Positions 36,801-45,957 are shown, counted from the first letter of the stretch. The stretch is DNA of 64,000 nt from Larus michahellis (GCF_964199755.1 NC_133901.1:8657016-8721015); one strand, 5' to 3'. A program made the numbers and translations. The notes: generated by a model not told the origin, from the letters alone.

Positions 36801-39530
36801 ATTTCCTTGTGCATCCTTTGTCTACTCACCACAAATTTTTAACATTTCAAATTTAACATCCATTTTTAACTAAAACTCCCTAGAGAGCATTAGAAATGCT
36901 ATTTTCCACCCATCTCACTGCCAAGACAAGCCACACATCTTAAAAGTCTATGAATTAAAGCTATACAGTTGTCCACTTACAATTCTCGCCATGCTTAGTT
37001 GTAATCCAAACACAAGATTTAATTCCTTGCCTTTAAACCAACTGACCGCATATGTGTTTTGTGCCACAGCTAAGGACTCTCCACCTATTCTAAAAAAGAA
37101 AGCAGGCACAAAAGAAAACACATTACTTGCGACATGCAAAGCAACACGGAAGCAGTCCATCACTTGCTGGCAATACCAAGATGACAGTATTTCAGAGAAA
37201 TTTGTCTATGTACAGGTAGATTTAATGCATATATGCAAGGCAGTAGAAGTCTTAAAGACAAAGCAAAAGAGAATTGCAGCATCTTAAGAATAATTCAGAG
37301 TACCAGGTATCTTAAATAGTTTAGGAGGGATTATAATTGCCTTTGGTTGTTTACAGAAATTAAATCAATGGGCAGCAGATTCTCATTTCTCTTCTGCATT
37401 AAAGAATCAGGTGGTATAGATCCTGACACAAATGAAACCAAATCCAGGCATCTTCCCTGGAATCTGAATTTAACAGAATCATCTGCCCGCACCCCAATAC
37501 AGTTGGCCAGATTTTCTAACATTTTTATGCTGTGGCACATTCACAACTCTGAGGTATTTCTTCTGACATTTGCTCTCATTTTTGCCACCATGGGAGCCCT
37601 GTTGCATATGCTGTTGCTAAGAATTCTTTTTACTCAGGAAAGTAAGAATCAAGAGGAAAAGGAGGACTATCATGGTTTTATCAGCTTACTGCATGTCTTT
37701 ATTTCAGTAGTTTCATAATTTCTGAGTTCAGTAAGATCTGCAAAGTCCTATTTTTTTGTTTTCTAACTTTAAGTTAGACTGGACATACAACTGAAGATCT
37801 TGCACACCTCAACTTTACAGATGCCTCAAAATCCAACAATTTTGTCTCCGAGTGTAAACATGGCAGCAGTTTTCTAGGACACAGACAGTCCTTACCTCCG
37901 AAAGCACATACCATACTCTTCTAGACTTACCCAAATATGAATCTGCCCATGTCCATCAGCCAGAAAGTATTAAGTAGTGCTCCCAAGGCAAAAATTACCT
38001 GCCACATAAACATTTGAGGAAAAATTATTATTGTATATTTGAAGTATGGAACAAAGTAGAACCCACTCAAAAGAGAAACAAAAATGCTTTTCCCTTCTCA
38101 GACCTGCAGAAATACTTCACACACACTTCCTACTCCTAGCTTTTTGTCCTTGCTCCCTCTGCCTTATTCATCATCCTGCTGGCTACACAACATCCAACCT
38201 AGCCCACCCTGAAACCACACTCAGAAAACACCTCCATAGGCTCAAGTCATGCTTCACCTTTATCATCATACTCTACCCAAATACATCTACATAGTAGTTT
38301 CACATCAAGCAGATAAAACATTTGGTTCCTTCACATTCTTATTTCCCTCATCTTTCAAGGTCCTCGTTTCCCAGTTACCCCATCTGTTCCCAAGTACCCC
38401 AATAAAATTCAGGGTTTTCCCATTTCAGTTCTCTTCATGTGCCCACCCGCAGCTGAAACATACGCTACTACACATGAAGCCACTTGGGCTTCTTCCCCAC
38501 CCCTAGCAGAGAAGCTCCAAACACACATCATCCTCCACCCTCTCATTTGCACTTACCTGCCCAACACAAACAAAGATACTAAATATTATAGTGCCCAACC
38601 TGTAAGAAAAACAAAATCACTTAACGCATAGCTACACTTTATTTTCCTATAAAACACTAATTAAACCTACAGCAAGGAAACAGGGGGAGGCTGACATGCA
38701 ATAAAACGTCTCCATGATAAATGCTACAGCTTGACAGATTCCTTTTAAGGAAGTAGTACAGGCTGGCATTTTTGAGGCCACTTTATTTAAGCCATGAAAG
38801 GAAGGAAGCCCATTTATACCAGTGGAAACTCCCAGACTGTGTGAAAAATGTTTTGAAGAAGCTTATTACAATTTGAAAAAAACTTTGTATTATAAAAGCT
38901 ATACTTCACATGCACCATAAGTCTACCATCCGTTGAACACGAGTGACGCCAGCATCACACTTACCGTATTCCAAATACTCTGTCTATCAGAAAACCTCCA
39001 AAAAAGCAAAGAACCACATTGGGCCAGGAATACCAGGCATAGAGTGACATGAACTGGGCTGTGTTCACCTTCATATCCTACATAAAGAAGGGGGGAATTA
39101 AAAAAAAAAAGTAGTTACAGGGACATAGAATAAGTATCCAAGTAGAAACAAGTGCAATTTCTGACCTGGCCCGAACCTCCCTGGTCTCCGTGACCCCCTT
39201 CCCGCCCCAGGCAGCCACTCACCCGTTGAACCTGCGTTTGGAGCGCCGCCGGGTTGTCGTAGCAGAAGTAGCTGCCTGCAAGGAGAAGAGGAGGCCTCAG
39301 AGCTCGGCCCCAGCACCCCAGGCCCCGGCACCCCCCTCCCGCTGCCGCCGCCGCCGCCACCACCCACCGAAGCCCAGGAAGCACATGAGCGCGAGGACAA
39401 GGAGGCGGTGCGGCAGGCGTCGAGGATCGCAGACAGCGGGCAGGGTACGAGGGGGGCCGGGAGAACCGCCGCCATCGCCATCATCACGGCCGGCGGGACC
39501 CAACAGCGCCCGCTCCTCCTCCGCCGCCAT
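24843..39530 (-). CDS. MFSD1: MFSD1, lysosomal major facilitator transporter (16 coding exons, whole gene span)
   Basis: Spliced minus-strand gene. Exons: 39530-39368, 39275-39223, 39077-38965, 38599-38557, 37998-37931, 37089-36981, 35812-35710, 34964-34866, 34059-33948, 32913-32857, 32233-32077, 30998-30901, 30585-30473, 29992-29945, 28493-28433 and 24975-24861 (or to the stop at 24843). All introns are GT-AG and all phases join, giving 504 codons before the last donor. Known of the family: MFSD1 is a 12-helix lysosomal membrane protein that works with the accessory subunit GLMP and moves dipeptides. Seen here: an N-terminal acidic dileucine sorting motif (E5-xxx-L9-L10), an MFS motif-A-like loop GGFLIDRVFGIR near residue 100, about 12 hydrophobic helices between residues 41 and 444, and a charged C-terminal tail. 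The start is chosen because it gives the family N-terminus (MAAEEERALLGP) with G at -3 and +4. The largest intron is the last (3457 bp). The oddity is the C-terminal extension beyond the human end point. Confidence 0.95.
24861..24975 (-). CDS. MFSD1: MFSD1 exon 16 (extended, charged C-terminal tail)
   Basis: Residues 466-504. The acceptor TTTTCCAG|A joins in phase to exon 15. The exon encodes EEQERLRRQNEDDLAKLQPK and then ADDFSLRNKYLSRLGAQ, a highly charged, probably helical cytosolic tail. It ends at CAG|GTATTA, a weak donor. If not spliced, the frame adds five residues (VLITK) and stops at TAG 24845-24843. Intron 15 before it is 3457 bp. The exon is well supported by phase, splice site and protein-like composition; the exact terminus is not. 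Confidence 0.82.
24976..28432 (-). other. MFSD1: MFSD1 intron 15 (3457 bp)
   Basis: The largest intron. I see no exon, transposon or hairpin of note in it. It contains a short degenerate tandem of GCTACAGAGA-like units at 27139-27180. Minus-strand donor-like sites at 27735 and 28056 have no convincing partner exon. Confidence 0.7.
28433..28493 (-). CDS. MFSD1: MFSD1 exon 15 (cytosolic tail)
   Basis: Residues 446-466, GGDLNWSAKKREKLQKVAAN. This aligns with the GG-LN-SA-RE tail that, as I recall, ends the 465-residue human protein. Here there is no stop: the exon ends at AATGA|GTAAGT and continues to exon 16. The acceptor is TTGCAG|GT. Confidence 0.92.
28621..28661. repeat. Hairpin plus third copy of CAAACCCAGT, MFSD1 intron 14
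   Basis: TCAAACCCAGT (28621-28631) and ACTGGGTTTGA (28639-28649) are perfect 11-bp arms with a 7-base loop. A further CAAACCCAGT follows at 28652-28661. The arrangement sits about 130 bases upstream of the exon 15 acceptor. Confidence 0.9.
29107..29174. repeat. 22-bp direct repeat, MFSD1 intron 14
   Basis: TAGCAAGGCTTCGCAATAAA-GC at 29107-29128 recurs with one mismatch (CGC to CAC) at 29153-29174, offset 46 bp. Confidence 0.9.
29945..29992 (-). CDS. MFSD1: MFSD1 exon 14 (end of TM12)
   Basis: Residues 430-446, SLIAVVMLYFVNHLT plus flanking split codons. The acceptor is preceded by an unbroken run of about 14 T on the minus strand. The donor is ACAG|GTAAGT. Confidence 0.92.
30473..30585 (-). 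CDS. MFSD1: MFSD1 exon 13 (TM11, start of TM12)
   Basis: Residues 392-430. MQSIQNLGLAIIAIAAGMIL is followed by DTRGYLFLEVFFSACVC. The acceptor is GTTAG|T and the donor T|GTAAGT. Confidence 0.95.
30746..30761. repeat. (CA)8 microsatellite
   Basis: Sixteen bases of CA repeat in MFSD1 intron 13. Short homopolymer A runs of 18 also occur at 23101-23118 and 44785-44802. Confidence 0.9.
30901..30998 (-). CDS. MFSD1: MFSD1 exon 12 (TM10)
   Basis: Residues 360-392. The helix CLLGVAYSLLACALWPMVAF is followed by VVPEHQLGTAYG, a conserved MFSD1 signature. The acceptor is CACCAG|TGT and the donor TT|GTAAGT. Confidence 0.95.
32077..32233 (-). CDS. MFSD1: MFSD1 exon 11 (TM8-TM9)
   Basis: Residues 307-359. 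It includes IVYIISAPMSPVFGLLVD, the second-half equivalent of motif A (GLLVDKVGKN), then NIIWVLCAVITTLASHIMLA and WNPWIAM. The acceptor is TTGTAG|T and the donor ATG|GTAACT. Confidence 0.95.
32373..32395 (-). other. G-quadruplex motif, MFSD1 intron 10 (sense strand)
   Basis: On the transcribed-sense (minus) strand four G runs of 5, 6, 6 and 3 are separated by single bases (T, C, A). It lies 140 bases upstream of the exon 11 acceptor, so it would be present in nascent MFSD1 RNA. Confidence 0.85.
32857..32913 (-). CDS. MFSD1: MFSD1 exon 10
   Basis: Residues 288-307, VFFIEKFKFSSQEASAIN, the luminal segment before TM8. The acceptor is TTTTAG|G and the donor CAG|GTATAT. Confidence 0.93.
33948..34059 (-). 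CDS. MFSD1: MFSD1 exon 9 (central loop and TM7)
   Basis: Residues 251-288. The loop EVIKLTDVKDFSL leads into the helix SLWLIFVICVCYYVAVFPFI. The acceptor is CTCCAG|GT and the donor AA|GTAAGT. A 12-bp hairpin lies 53 bases upstream of its acceptor. Confidence 0.95.
34112..34138. repeat. 12-bp perfect hairpin, MFSD1 intron 8
   Basis: TAATGTTTATTC (34112-34123) and GAATAAACATTA (34127-34138) with loop AGT. It is 53 bases upstream of the exon 9 acceptor on the transcript. Confidence 0.9.
34866..34964 (-). CDS. MFSD1: MFSD1 exon 8 (TM6 and start of the central cytosolic loop)
   Basis: Residues 218-251. The helix GGITCLFSLTCALILAYLD is followed by the basic loop RRAQKLLCKEQGKTG between the two six-helix halves. 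The acceptor is TTTCAG|GT and the donor ACGG|GTGAGT. Confidence 0.94.
35710..35812 (-). CDS. MFSD1: MFSD1 exon 7 (TM5-TM6)
   Basis: Residues 184-218. GSTVNMNIMGWMYSRVRDLL is followed by GYTGPSTLGLTLMI. The acceptor is TGCCTAG|GGG and the donor ATAG|GTCAGT. Exon 7 continues the MARI-GSTVN junction correctly. Confidence 0.94.
36981..37089 (-). CDS. MFSD1: MFSD1 exon 6 (TM4-TM5)
   Basis: Residues 148-183. It holds GGESLAVAQNTYAVSWFKG and LNLVFGLQLSMARI, the most conserved block of the family. The acceptor is TTTTTTAG|A and the donor ATT|GTAAGT. Confidence 0.96.
37931..37998 (-). CDS. MFSD1: MFSD1 exon 5 (end of TM3, start of TM4)
   Basis: Residues 125-147, VIFALGALLNTFWLMDMGRF and the start of IFG. 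The acceptor is GTGGCAG and the donor GG|GTAAGT. Confidence 0.93.
38557..38599 (-). CDS. MFSD1: MFSD1 exon 4 (start of TM3)
   Basis: Residues 110-124, LGTIIFSIFVCVGQ after a split Arg codon. At 43 bp it is the shortest coding exon. It has strong CTTACAG and CAG|GTAAGT sites. The residue after the motif-A Arg is Leu, where I recall Trp in mammals. Confidence 0.93.
38965..39077 (-). CDS. MFSD1: MFSD1 exon 3 (TM2 and MFS motif-A loop)
   Basis: Residues 73-110. The exon runs from DMKVNTAQFM through the helix LYAWYSWPNVVLCFFGG to the loop FLIDRVFGI, which matches the G-x-x-x-D-R-x-G-x-R MFS signature. The sequence N77-T-A is not an N-glycosylation sequon. The acceptor is TGTAG|GAT and the donor ACG|GTAAGT. 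Confidence 0.95.
39223..39275 (-). CDS. MFSD1: MFSD1 exon 2
   Basis: Residues 55-72, SYFCYDNPAALQTQVQR, the first luminal loop and nearly invariant in the family. The acceptor is TTGCAG|GC and the donor CGG|GTGAGT. It is separated from exon 1 by an intron of only 92 bp. Confidence 0.95.
39368..39530 (-). CDS. MFSD1: MFSD1 exon 1 (start codon, dileucine motif, start of TM1)
   Basis: Residues 1-54 plus one base. The ATG at 39530-39528 is followed by MAAEEERALLGP, which holds the [DE]xxxL[LI] lysosomal sorting signal, then a Gly/Pro-rich stretch and CDPRRLPHRLLVLALMC entering TM1. The donor is TTCG|GTGGGT at 39367. The exon lies inside the CpG island. The same frame stays open far upstream, but the ATG used here gives the family's N-terminus. 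Confidence 0.93.
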
Positions 39531-39540
39531 CGCTGCCGCC

Positions 39541-39565
39541 GTCACGTGAGCGGCCGTCACGTGGG
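39541..39565. promoter_or_regulatory. Paired GTCACGTG boxes (CLEAR / TFEB-type E-boxes)
   Basis: GTCACGTGAG at 39541-39550 and GTCACGTGGG at 39556-39565 are direct copies 15 bp apart. A third diverged copy, GTCAGGTG, is at 39576-39583. The first matches the CLEAR consensus GTCACGTGAC at 9 of 10 positions and contains the palindrome TCACGTGA. They lie 11-35 bp upstream of the MFSD1 ATG. TFEB/TFE3 control of lysosomal genes through such sites is established; its use here is inferred from the match and from MFSD1 being lysosomal. Confidence 0.72.
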
Positions 39566-39610
39566 CTCCCCGCGCGTCAGGTGGGCCCGGCCCAGAGTGC
39601 GCCGCGGCCG

Positions 39611-39624
39611 GTTGCCATGGCAGC
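39611..39624. promoter_or_regulatory. RFX X-box-like palindrome
   Basis: GTTGCCATGGCAGC matches the X-box consensus GTNRCC-NN-RGYAAC at all but one constrained position. It lies between the two divergent start codons. RFX factors often act at divergent and ciliary-gene promoters. The site also holds a plus-strand ATG in good context (39617) that opens only a short frame. Confidence 0.5.
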
Positions 39625-39641
39625 GTGGCGCGCGCGCCGGC

Positions 39642-39696
39642 ATGGCGGCGGCCCTCGGCCCCCTCAGGGTCTGTGAGGAACCGGGAACTCACGCAG
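39642..39696 (+). other. Candidate first exon of a divergent plus-strand transcript
   Basis: The ATG at 39642 opens 18 codons (MAAALGPLRVCEEPGTHA) and one base, ending at a strong donor GCAG|GTGAGA. It begins 111 bp from the MFSD1 start on the opposite strand. Phase-compatible downstream pieces exist at 40376 (strong acceptor, 46 open codons) and 43593, but neither gives a recognised protein. An upstream out-of-frame ATG at 39617 argues against efficient translation. A divergent non-coding RNA is as likely as a small protein. Confidence 0.35.
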
Positions 39697-40375
39697 GTGA
39701 GACGTGTGAAATCCCGAGCGTCAGATACTGCAACTGATGAGGCTTCTGAGTTAAAACAGGAACGTAGCGGTACCACAAAACTCCTTAAAATCCCCCAGAA
39801 AGGTATCCCTAAACTGGTCTCCTGGTCAGGTGAGGGCATTAGCGATACAAAGGGTGCCCAGCATTGTGGCACGGGCAAATCGGTGTGGCAGGCACACAGC
39901 TGGCAGGGCATTATTTCAGGTATTAGCACCTATAGCCTCCTTTTGTATTTAAAGGGAATTTAAAGGCAGGCCTGTTGTCAAACGGTGAGTGAACTCCACG
40001 GAGGAAGGGTGCCTCTCTCGCCTCCGGTTGTTTTAAAACGGAAAACGCGGGAGGTAGTTTTATTCCTCCTGGAGGGCAGTTTGCTGGCTCCGTGTGCGCC
40101 CTGCCTGGCGCTGGAAGTGACAAGGAGCTACCCCAGCCAGCGCTGCGGCCCCCACGGGCCCCTGCCTCCCCCACGGCTTCACCGGCCTCTCTCCTTGCAT
40201 GGCCAGGCTTCATTGGTTTATATTAGTATTTTGCTTGAGATGTTCAAGGGGAATAAACCTTTTGCAAACTGAAAAAAAAAAAAAAAGCTTAAAGATCTAG
40301 ACTGCAATAAGCCCTACAATAACCATACAGGGAAATGTAAAAGCTTGTAAAATTGCTCTGTTATGCTCCTTTCAG

Positions 40376-40515
40376 CTATTAAAGTCATTTTGCTTGAGCT
40401 GTTTGGTCCAAAAAGGTCTTCCCTTTTAGACAAACCGTTGAAAAAGCTATTTATTCACTGTAAAAATGTCCATCCTTCTGTCAAATTTTATCTTCTTACA
40501 CCAAAGATGACCTGA
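40376..40515 (+). other. Candidate second exon and stop of the divergent transcript
   Basis: The acceptor CTCCTTTCAG| at 40366-40375 is followed by a frame that is open when joined in phase to the donor at 39696. It continues for about 45 codons (IKVILLELFGPKRSSLLDK, then KPLKK and KFYLLTPKMT) to TGA at 40513. The joined product would be 64 residues. An AATAAA lies at 40721-40726. No family is recognised and open length alone is weak evidence. Confidence 0.25.
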
Positions 40516-42911
40516 ATCCTGTGTGCACATTTTCAAGTGGCAGATGGTGCTTTTTGATTAAAATATGCTCTTAATGAAGGCAGAAATACTTGTTATTTAA
40601 GCCAAAGGATTTATTTAGGATGATAAAAAGAAAAGCATTGCATTTTACTTGACATGCTGTAAACGAAGAAGTCCACTTTCCAGCTACTCTGTATTAATTT
40701 GATCAGTAACCACCCAAGAAAATAAAAAATAAGTTTTCAAAACATGCTGTTATCGCATGCTTGTAGTGCATATGCTGCGAACTACTATTGGGCATAAACT
40801 ACTTACTTTTCACTCAATATGTATCTTTTAACAGCTCTGTTAAATGAGAACTATGTTTTCAAATTATGGGGTCACATTTTCAACTGTCCTAAACTAGTCT
40901 AGATTCCTTAAAATCAGAGCAGCTCTTTCAGTTTACTATATTTGCTCTTAAAAACATGGTCTTAAACTGCAAGACTTAGTTGCAAAAGCAGCCATGCAAC
41001 AAACTTGAGGGTTTCGTGGCCGCTTGAGGGAGCTCAAAGGTAATGCATGGCCATGCAGATCGCCTTGAGTTTCATAGGGGGCATAATTAAAGGGAGGTAG
41101 TTTATATACACAGGTGAAAAAGATATTAACTTTGGAAAGAAAAGTTATATCTAGTGCAAGCTTGTGTAAAAAAGATAAATGTAGTCTTTTTCCTAGCTAA
41201 CTAGCCCAATGATTCCAGGAGACAGTTGTCATGGCACCGTGTACTTTTCTAGGTCTCTCAGATCCACAGAAAATGTATTTTGCTCATGCATACACTCTAG
41301 TTTCCCTCCAGGACACAAATATGGCTGTTGCAAAAGGCCAGAGTCGCCAGACTACCCTCTCATCGTCATTCTCAGAAAGAGAATGCTGAGAAATGCAGGA
41401 CACAGCCGGATCCATCGTTGGTGAGGGTGGAGGAGCCCCATCACACACTGATCATGAAATACAGGGCCAGAGCCAACAGAACTGACTTCTCCATGGCTCA
41501 CAGCTGCTTCCCCAAGACCCTTCTGCTCCATAAAATGATAGGTGCCAATTCCAGGCTGCTCTACCCAGCAAAGTTCAACTTAGCAAATCTGTAGAGTGAC
41601 AGAACATCATCATCAAAAAGATGTCCCTGTAACTATTTTTAAATATTGGTTCAGAAGGCACAGGTAAATATAGAGAAGTGGTAGTTAAAGCTGAAAGAAA
41701 GGTTATGGGTGCACACTCAGGGCTGCCATTTTAATGCTTTATCATTGTTTTAAGCAGTAATACTTTGATTTTATTCCTTAAACTATAATACTCATACCAA
41801 TTTCAAATCAATCTAACATGTAACTCATATGGCCAGCACTTTGACAAAATGATCCCCCAGAAACTTGTCTCATATAACTTTTGATCAATTTTATCAGTGA
41901 GGACATTTAAAGGAAGATCTCAAAAAGGCTTTCTAGCTCCATAATCAAACCAACAGGCAGAACCGCATAGCAAGTAAACATATTAAACTGCAATTTATGA
42001 TATAGGATGATAATATTATGGTCAGATTCAGCTGCATATGCCAATGGGAAGAATGGAAGTGAACACCTTTCAGAGGCTCTGGGGATATCCTCACCAAAAG
42101 GTCTGGTTAGGATGACTTCAATTAATCAATTAACTGGCACAAAGAAATCCTGCAATCTTTCAAGCTGACTTGTGCATCAGGATTTCATCCTGGGTACTTT
42201 TCTTGCAGTGTTTTGTACGTTGAAGACGAAAAAAATGCACTCTGCAGAAGTATTTTTGAGAGCTTCTGAGAACCGTGGCAGATTGTCACTGCCAAGCACA
42301 ATGACAAAGGATTCCTGGAAAAATAAATACTCAGCAAAGAATATCATCTTGACTCTCTGCAAACTTAGCAGTAGGATTTTAAGCACTGTTTTCCCATCTT
42401 CTTGTCCCATTTTAGTTTATGTAAATCTCTGTAGCATTACAGTCCAAGTCTTCCTTACTGTAAGAAATTCAGTGTGCCACTGTTGCATCAATATGTAACA
42501 AACATGAAAAGATCATCTCCCTCCTTCTCCTGTAAAAAAAATGAGACAAGGCTAGTTCAGCACATACCACCTCAAAGGTTGAATACTGCTTAATAATCTC
42601 TCTCTAATTTTATTATTTATACTAAAGAGTCCTGGATTTGTCTTTTCTATTTAAGTCACTACCCAAATGAGCTGTATTATCCTGAAAACTTCAAGTTCAT
42701 GATTTCATAATGTGTCTTGCTTTCTCTTGTCCTCTCTTCTGCCTACTATTGTGAGACCAAAGAATTCACTTATTCTATGATTTCCTAAAAAATAAATGCA
42801 TGAGTATTAACATTCTGCTTTGCCAATGAAGCCTTGTCATTCATCCCTTATAATATCAATTACATTATTGCCACTCTCCCACTCTATTACTATCATACAA
42901 AAATATGTAAA
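40516..42911. other. Upstream of MFSD1, AT-rich, no gene resolved
   Basis: No coding exon seen. AATAAA sites on the plus strand (e.g. 40721) could end a short divergent transcript. Confidence 0.55.
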
Positions 42912-43120
42912 GTTGGAAGGATCCTGAAAGGGTTATTAAACATTGGAATAGGCTGCCCAGGGAGGTGGTGGATTCACCATCCCTGGAGGTGTTTAAAAAA
43001 GGGTAGATGGGGCACTTAGGGACATGGTTTAGAAGTGGCTTTTGTCAGGGTAGGTTAAAGGTTGGACTTGATGATCTTAAAGGTCCCTTCCAACCTCAGC
43101 AATTCTATGATTCTATGATC
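42912..43120 (+). mobile_element. CR1 LINE fragment, 3' end
   Basis: It contains GGCTGCCCAGGGAGGTGGTG, CATCCCTGGAGGTGTTTAAA, GGTTGGACTTGATGATCTTA and the terminal repeat CAATTCTATGATTCTATGAT. It is 5' truncated and a different subfamily from the copies at 3.9 and 8.3 kb. Confidence 0.95.
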
Positions 43121-43592
43121 CAGCTATTTAAGATATTTAAAATGCTACCTAAATAATTTAAAAATTATTACTTTTTGTTACTCTTAAGCAGGTTCCACCG
43201 AGCAAAATTAATTCGGTACCACAATAGTAAATGTCATGGTGGGGAGGGTTCTTTACATGGAGCACAGCCGTGGCAGGTTCCAGTACAACAAAGGGTTTCT
43301 GTGCTTTCATTCATCCTTGAGGAAGTTTCCATAAACCTGAAACACATGCAATTTTATTACATTCATTTTCAAAGAGGTCAGTGGGTTTTCATGTTATTTT
43401 CCTTGCTGTGTGCTTAAATATTTCGTATTATACAAGACTGGATTTGTACTTTATCTTGTTTGGTATAACATAGCACCCTTTATAGTAGAGTAAGAAATTA
43501 CACTCATGTATCCAGAATATTTAACAGGAGTAAAGGAATATTTTTCCATTTGCTCTTTCAAAATATTTGCCATGCCACCCTTTTCTTCCCAG

Positions 43593-43696
43593 CCACTTCT
43601 GTCTTCACCTTGGATATGACCTTGCTGTGCCTGAAGCTTAATGGCTGTAATATGCAGTGTGAGTTAAGTCTAAGATGATTCTCAAATGCATTGCAG
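43593..43696 (+). other. Candidate non-coding plus-strand exon
   Basis: A long pyrimidine tract and AG (ACCCTTTTCTTCCCAG|) and a consensus donor (TTGCAG|GTGAGT) bound 104 bp. All three frames contain a stop, so if it is used it belongs to a non-coding RNA or a UTR. It is on the strand of the proposed divergent transcript from the MFSD1 promoter. Confidence 0.3.
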
Positions 43697-45699
43697 GTGA
43701 GTGTTTATGTCACAAATAAATACAGTAGATTGCTCTTAAACTCATACTTTAGAATGTTTATTACAGATGCAATTTCTGTCTTAACATAAATCAAAGTACT
43801 TAAAGTGCCGTATGATACCAAATGCTTAGTTTAACAGCATAAAATTGAGCAAAAACTGTATACAGTACTTTATAGGTGCTATAAAAATTCTTGTGCTTGT
43901 GGCCTCACCTTTTTGCATCACCCAGATCAATCAAGTCCACTGAAAACTCTGGATAGTAAATACTCACGTGAAACAACGATTAGCTTTCAGACTTTAGTTC
44001 TTCTAAGTTATTACCGTCTTCAGTGAAGATCCTTCAAAATATGACAAAATTGCAAAGAAGCAGGAACTAAATTTAGCATGATTAAATTTACTTCACCATC
44101 ATTAGACTATTATCTATTCTCTGAAAGAAAAATCTTGTGCTTTGCCTCCAACATGCATTAGCAACCTGTTATGAAAGATCTATCACACATAGGCGTGCAG
44201 ACATTTTTTTAATCACTTCATGTGGTAAGGAATGTGTTATTACAAAGCTCTCCGTGTCCTGCACTCCTTCTGTCTCAATCAAGTATTATTGGACTTGTGT
44301 ACATAATCTCCTTAAGACGTGTAATTTCTGTAAACAGCTGGGAAAAGGCTGAGGAAGCATTTTTGCCTCATAAATCTATCTGTCTTAGACCAAAGATCTT
44401 GTCCTAAGGAACCTCCTGAGATTCGAAAGGATATTCTGCCAAAGCAAACACCTCCTCCCCTCTCAGCTGAGTCAGACAACAGACCACAGCACTGAGCCTT
44501 GTGGGTTTATTGCTCCTTTTTCTAAGTACGCTTATCAAGAAAGATTGCTCTTTGGTATTTCCCAGAGTTACTTAAAGCCCCTAGCTGTTCCCTAAGGCAA
44601 GTGGGTACCAGGCTGTATCTCTAACAGTCAAATCTACTCAGGTAGTGTATAAAAAAACACCTGCAGCGAGAGTGTGAGAGCATCATTAATGACATGTAGC
44701 TTTTCAGCCAAGCCAGTACTTTCAGGAAGCTTTTTTGTAGTTATTACTACCTGGGTAATTTAACCTAAATTCTAAAAGGTTCTTAAAAAAAAAAAAAAAA
44801 AAGAGCAGACTGCTAAAATACCTGCTAATTAACTTTATAAAACTTCCTGTGAACAGGCTATCCTTTGAAATAACACAATGCAGGAGACCTCTAAACCTTT
44901 CCTTTCTGGACCACTTTGCCCTATCTACCCGCTTTCGGTGCCTGGGGATGTGATTGCTCTTGTTGCCAACACTGACCCTTCTTGAAGCGGTAGGTGCTCG
45001 GTGCTTGCGCTCCCACAGGCGCTAACGTGCCAATGTGAGACCAAAGTGAGAGGCACTGACCCCAGGAGCAGGCAGAAACACAGGCAGATGCTGGGGCCTG
45101 TGCACATATGGGCCAAAGCATTGCTAAGTGGTGTCACTCTAAGTGTGGAGGCCACAGCACACATATAATAACTTCTCCCTGTAAAAGGCCTCTGGATCTA
45201 TCACCTTTTCTCAGAAATTCCCATTTATGCATAGTTTTTGTGCTGTTTTTCATGGGCTCATCTGCACAGGTGTAATTTTGAAGCTGGCCCATTTCCCAGC
45301 TGCTGGTTACTTTATCGCATTGCTCTGAGAGATCGCTTCCCACTTTCTCTGCGCATCCCAGCAGAGATAGGAGTGAGCAGAGCTGTGTAATTTCAAGCAT
45401 CCTGCAGGAGGGCACTGCATGTGTAGTCCAGAGCTTAATTCATCTCTCTCATCTTGTTGCTTGCCTAAGTGTAACCTGGAGGAGTTCAAAGTGTTTTTCA
45501 CTTTGGAAACAGCTATTATATCTAACAAGCCTTCTAAGGAAAAATAAGTTTATCAGAGGCTGCTTAGCATACATGTATGTCTCTAGAGCCAAATAATAAA
45601 GTGTACAAAATGACTGAAGCATTTACTGGATACTCTGTTAGTGAAAATATGCATTCTCATAACATTTAAACATTTTTAAGACTCTACTGTTTCTTTCAG

Positions 45700-45957
45700 T
45701 GGGATGGACATGAAGCATTTTATAACCAAGCCCAGCAATTTCGGAAGGAAGCTTCAATTTTCAATAAAATGCTCAACAGTCGGTGCGACACACTACCACC
45801 ACTTGCTGGCGCGGCGGCCCTGGGAATGAAGGAAGTTCACACCCTTGACAAGGACTTTGTTTCCCTCCCTCTGGCTGAAGACCAAGTAAAAGCGGTGCAA
45901 AGGCGCTCTTTGTCACCAGGGCTAGACTTTTCATTCTTTTGGAATGAAAGCACATAG
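45700..45957 (+). other. Unidentified open segment after a splice acceptor-like site
   Basis: TGTTTCTTTCAG| at 45688-45699 is followed by 85 open codons (WDGHEAFYNQAQQFRKEA onward, including an ATG at 45769) to TAG at 45955. Residue composition is protein-like, but I recognise no family, see no matching upstream coding exon, and frames of this length occur by chance elsewhere in the window. It could be the last exon of the divergent transcript or nothing. Confidence 0.2.

Larger units (their letters stand above)
39150..39700. promoter_or_regulatory. MFSD1: CpG island / bidirectional promoter region of MFSD1
   Basis: A sharply GC- and CpG-rich block in an otherwise AT-rich window. It covers MFSD1 exons 1-2 and the 110 bp between the MFSD1 ATG (39530, minus) and an opposite-strand ATG (39642, plus). 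No TATA box is apparent. E-boxes, an X-box and a CATGGCGGCGG (YY1-like) motif cluster in this gap. Such layouts are typical of broad, housekeeping, divergent promoters. Confidence 0.8.

Noticed and set aside
39531-39929. In-frame upstream extension of MFSD1 exon 1 (about 130 open codons before the ATG)
   Set aside because: The frame is open because the region is GC-rich and short of stops; it crosses the CLEAR boxes and X-box, and the family N-terminus begins at 39530.
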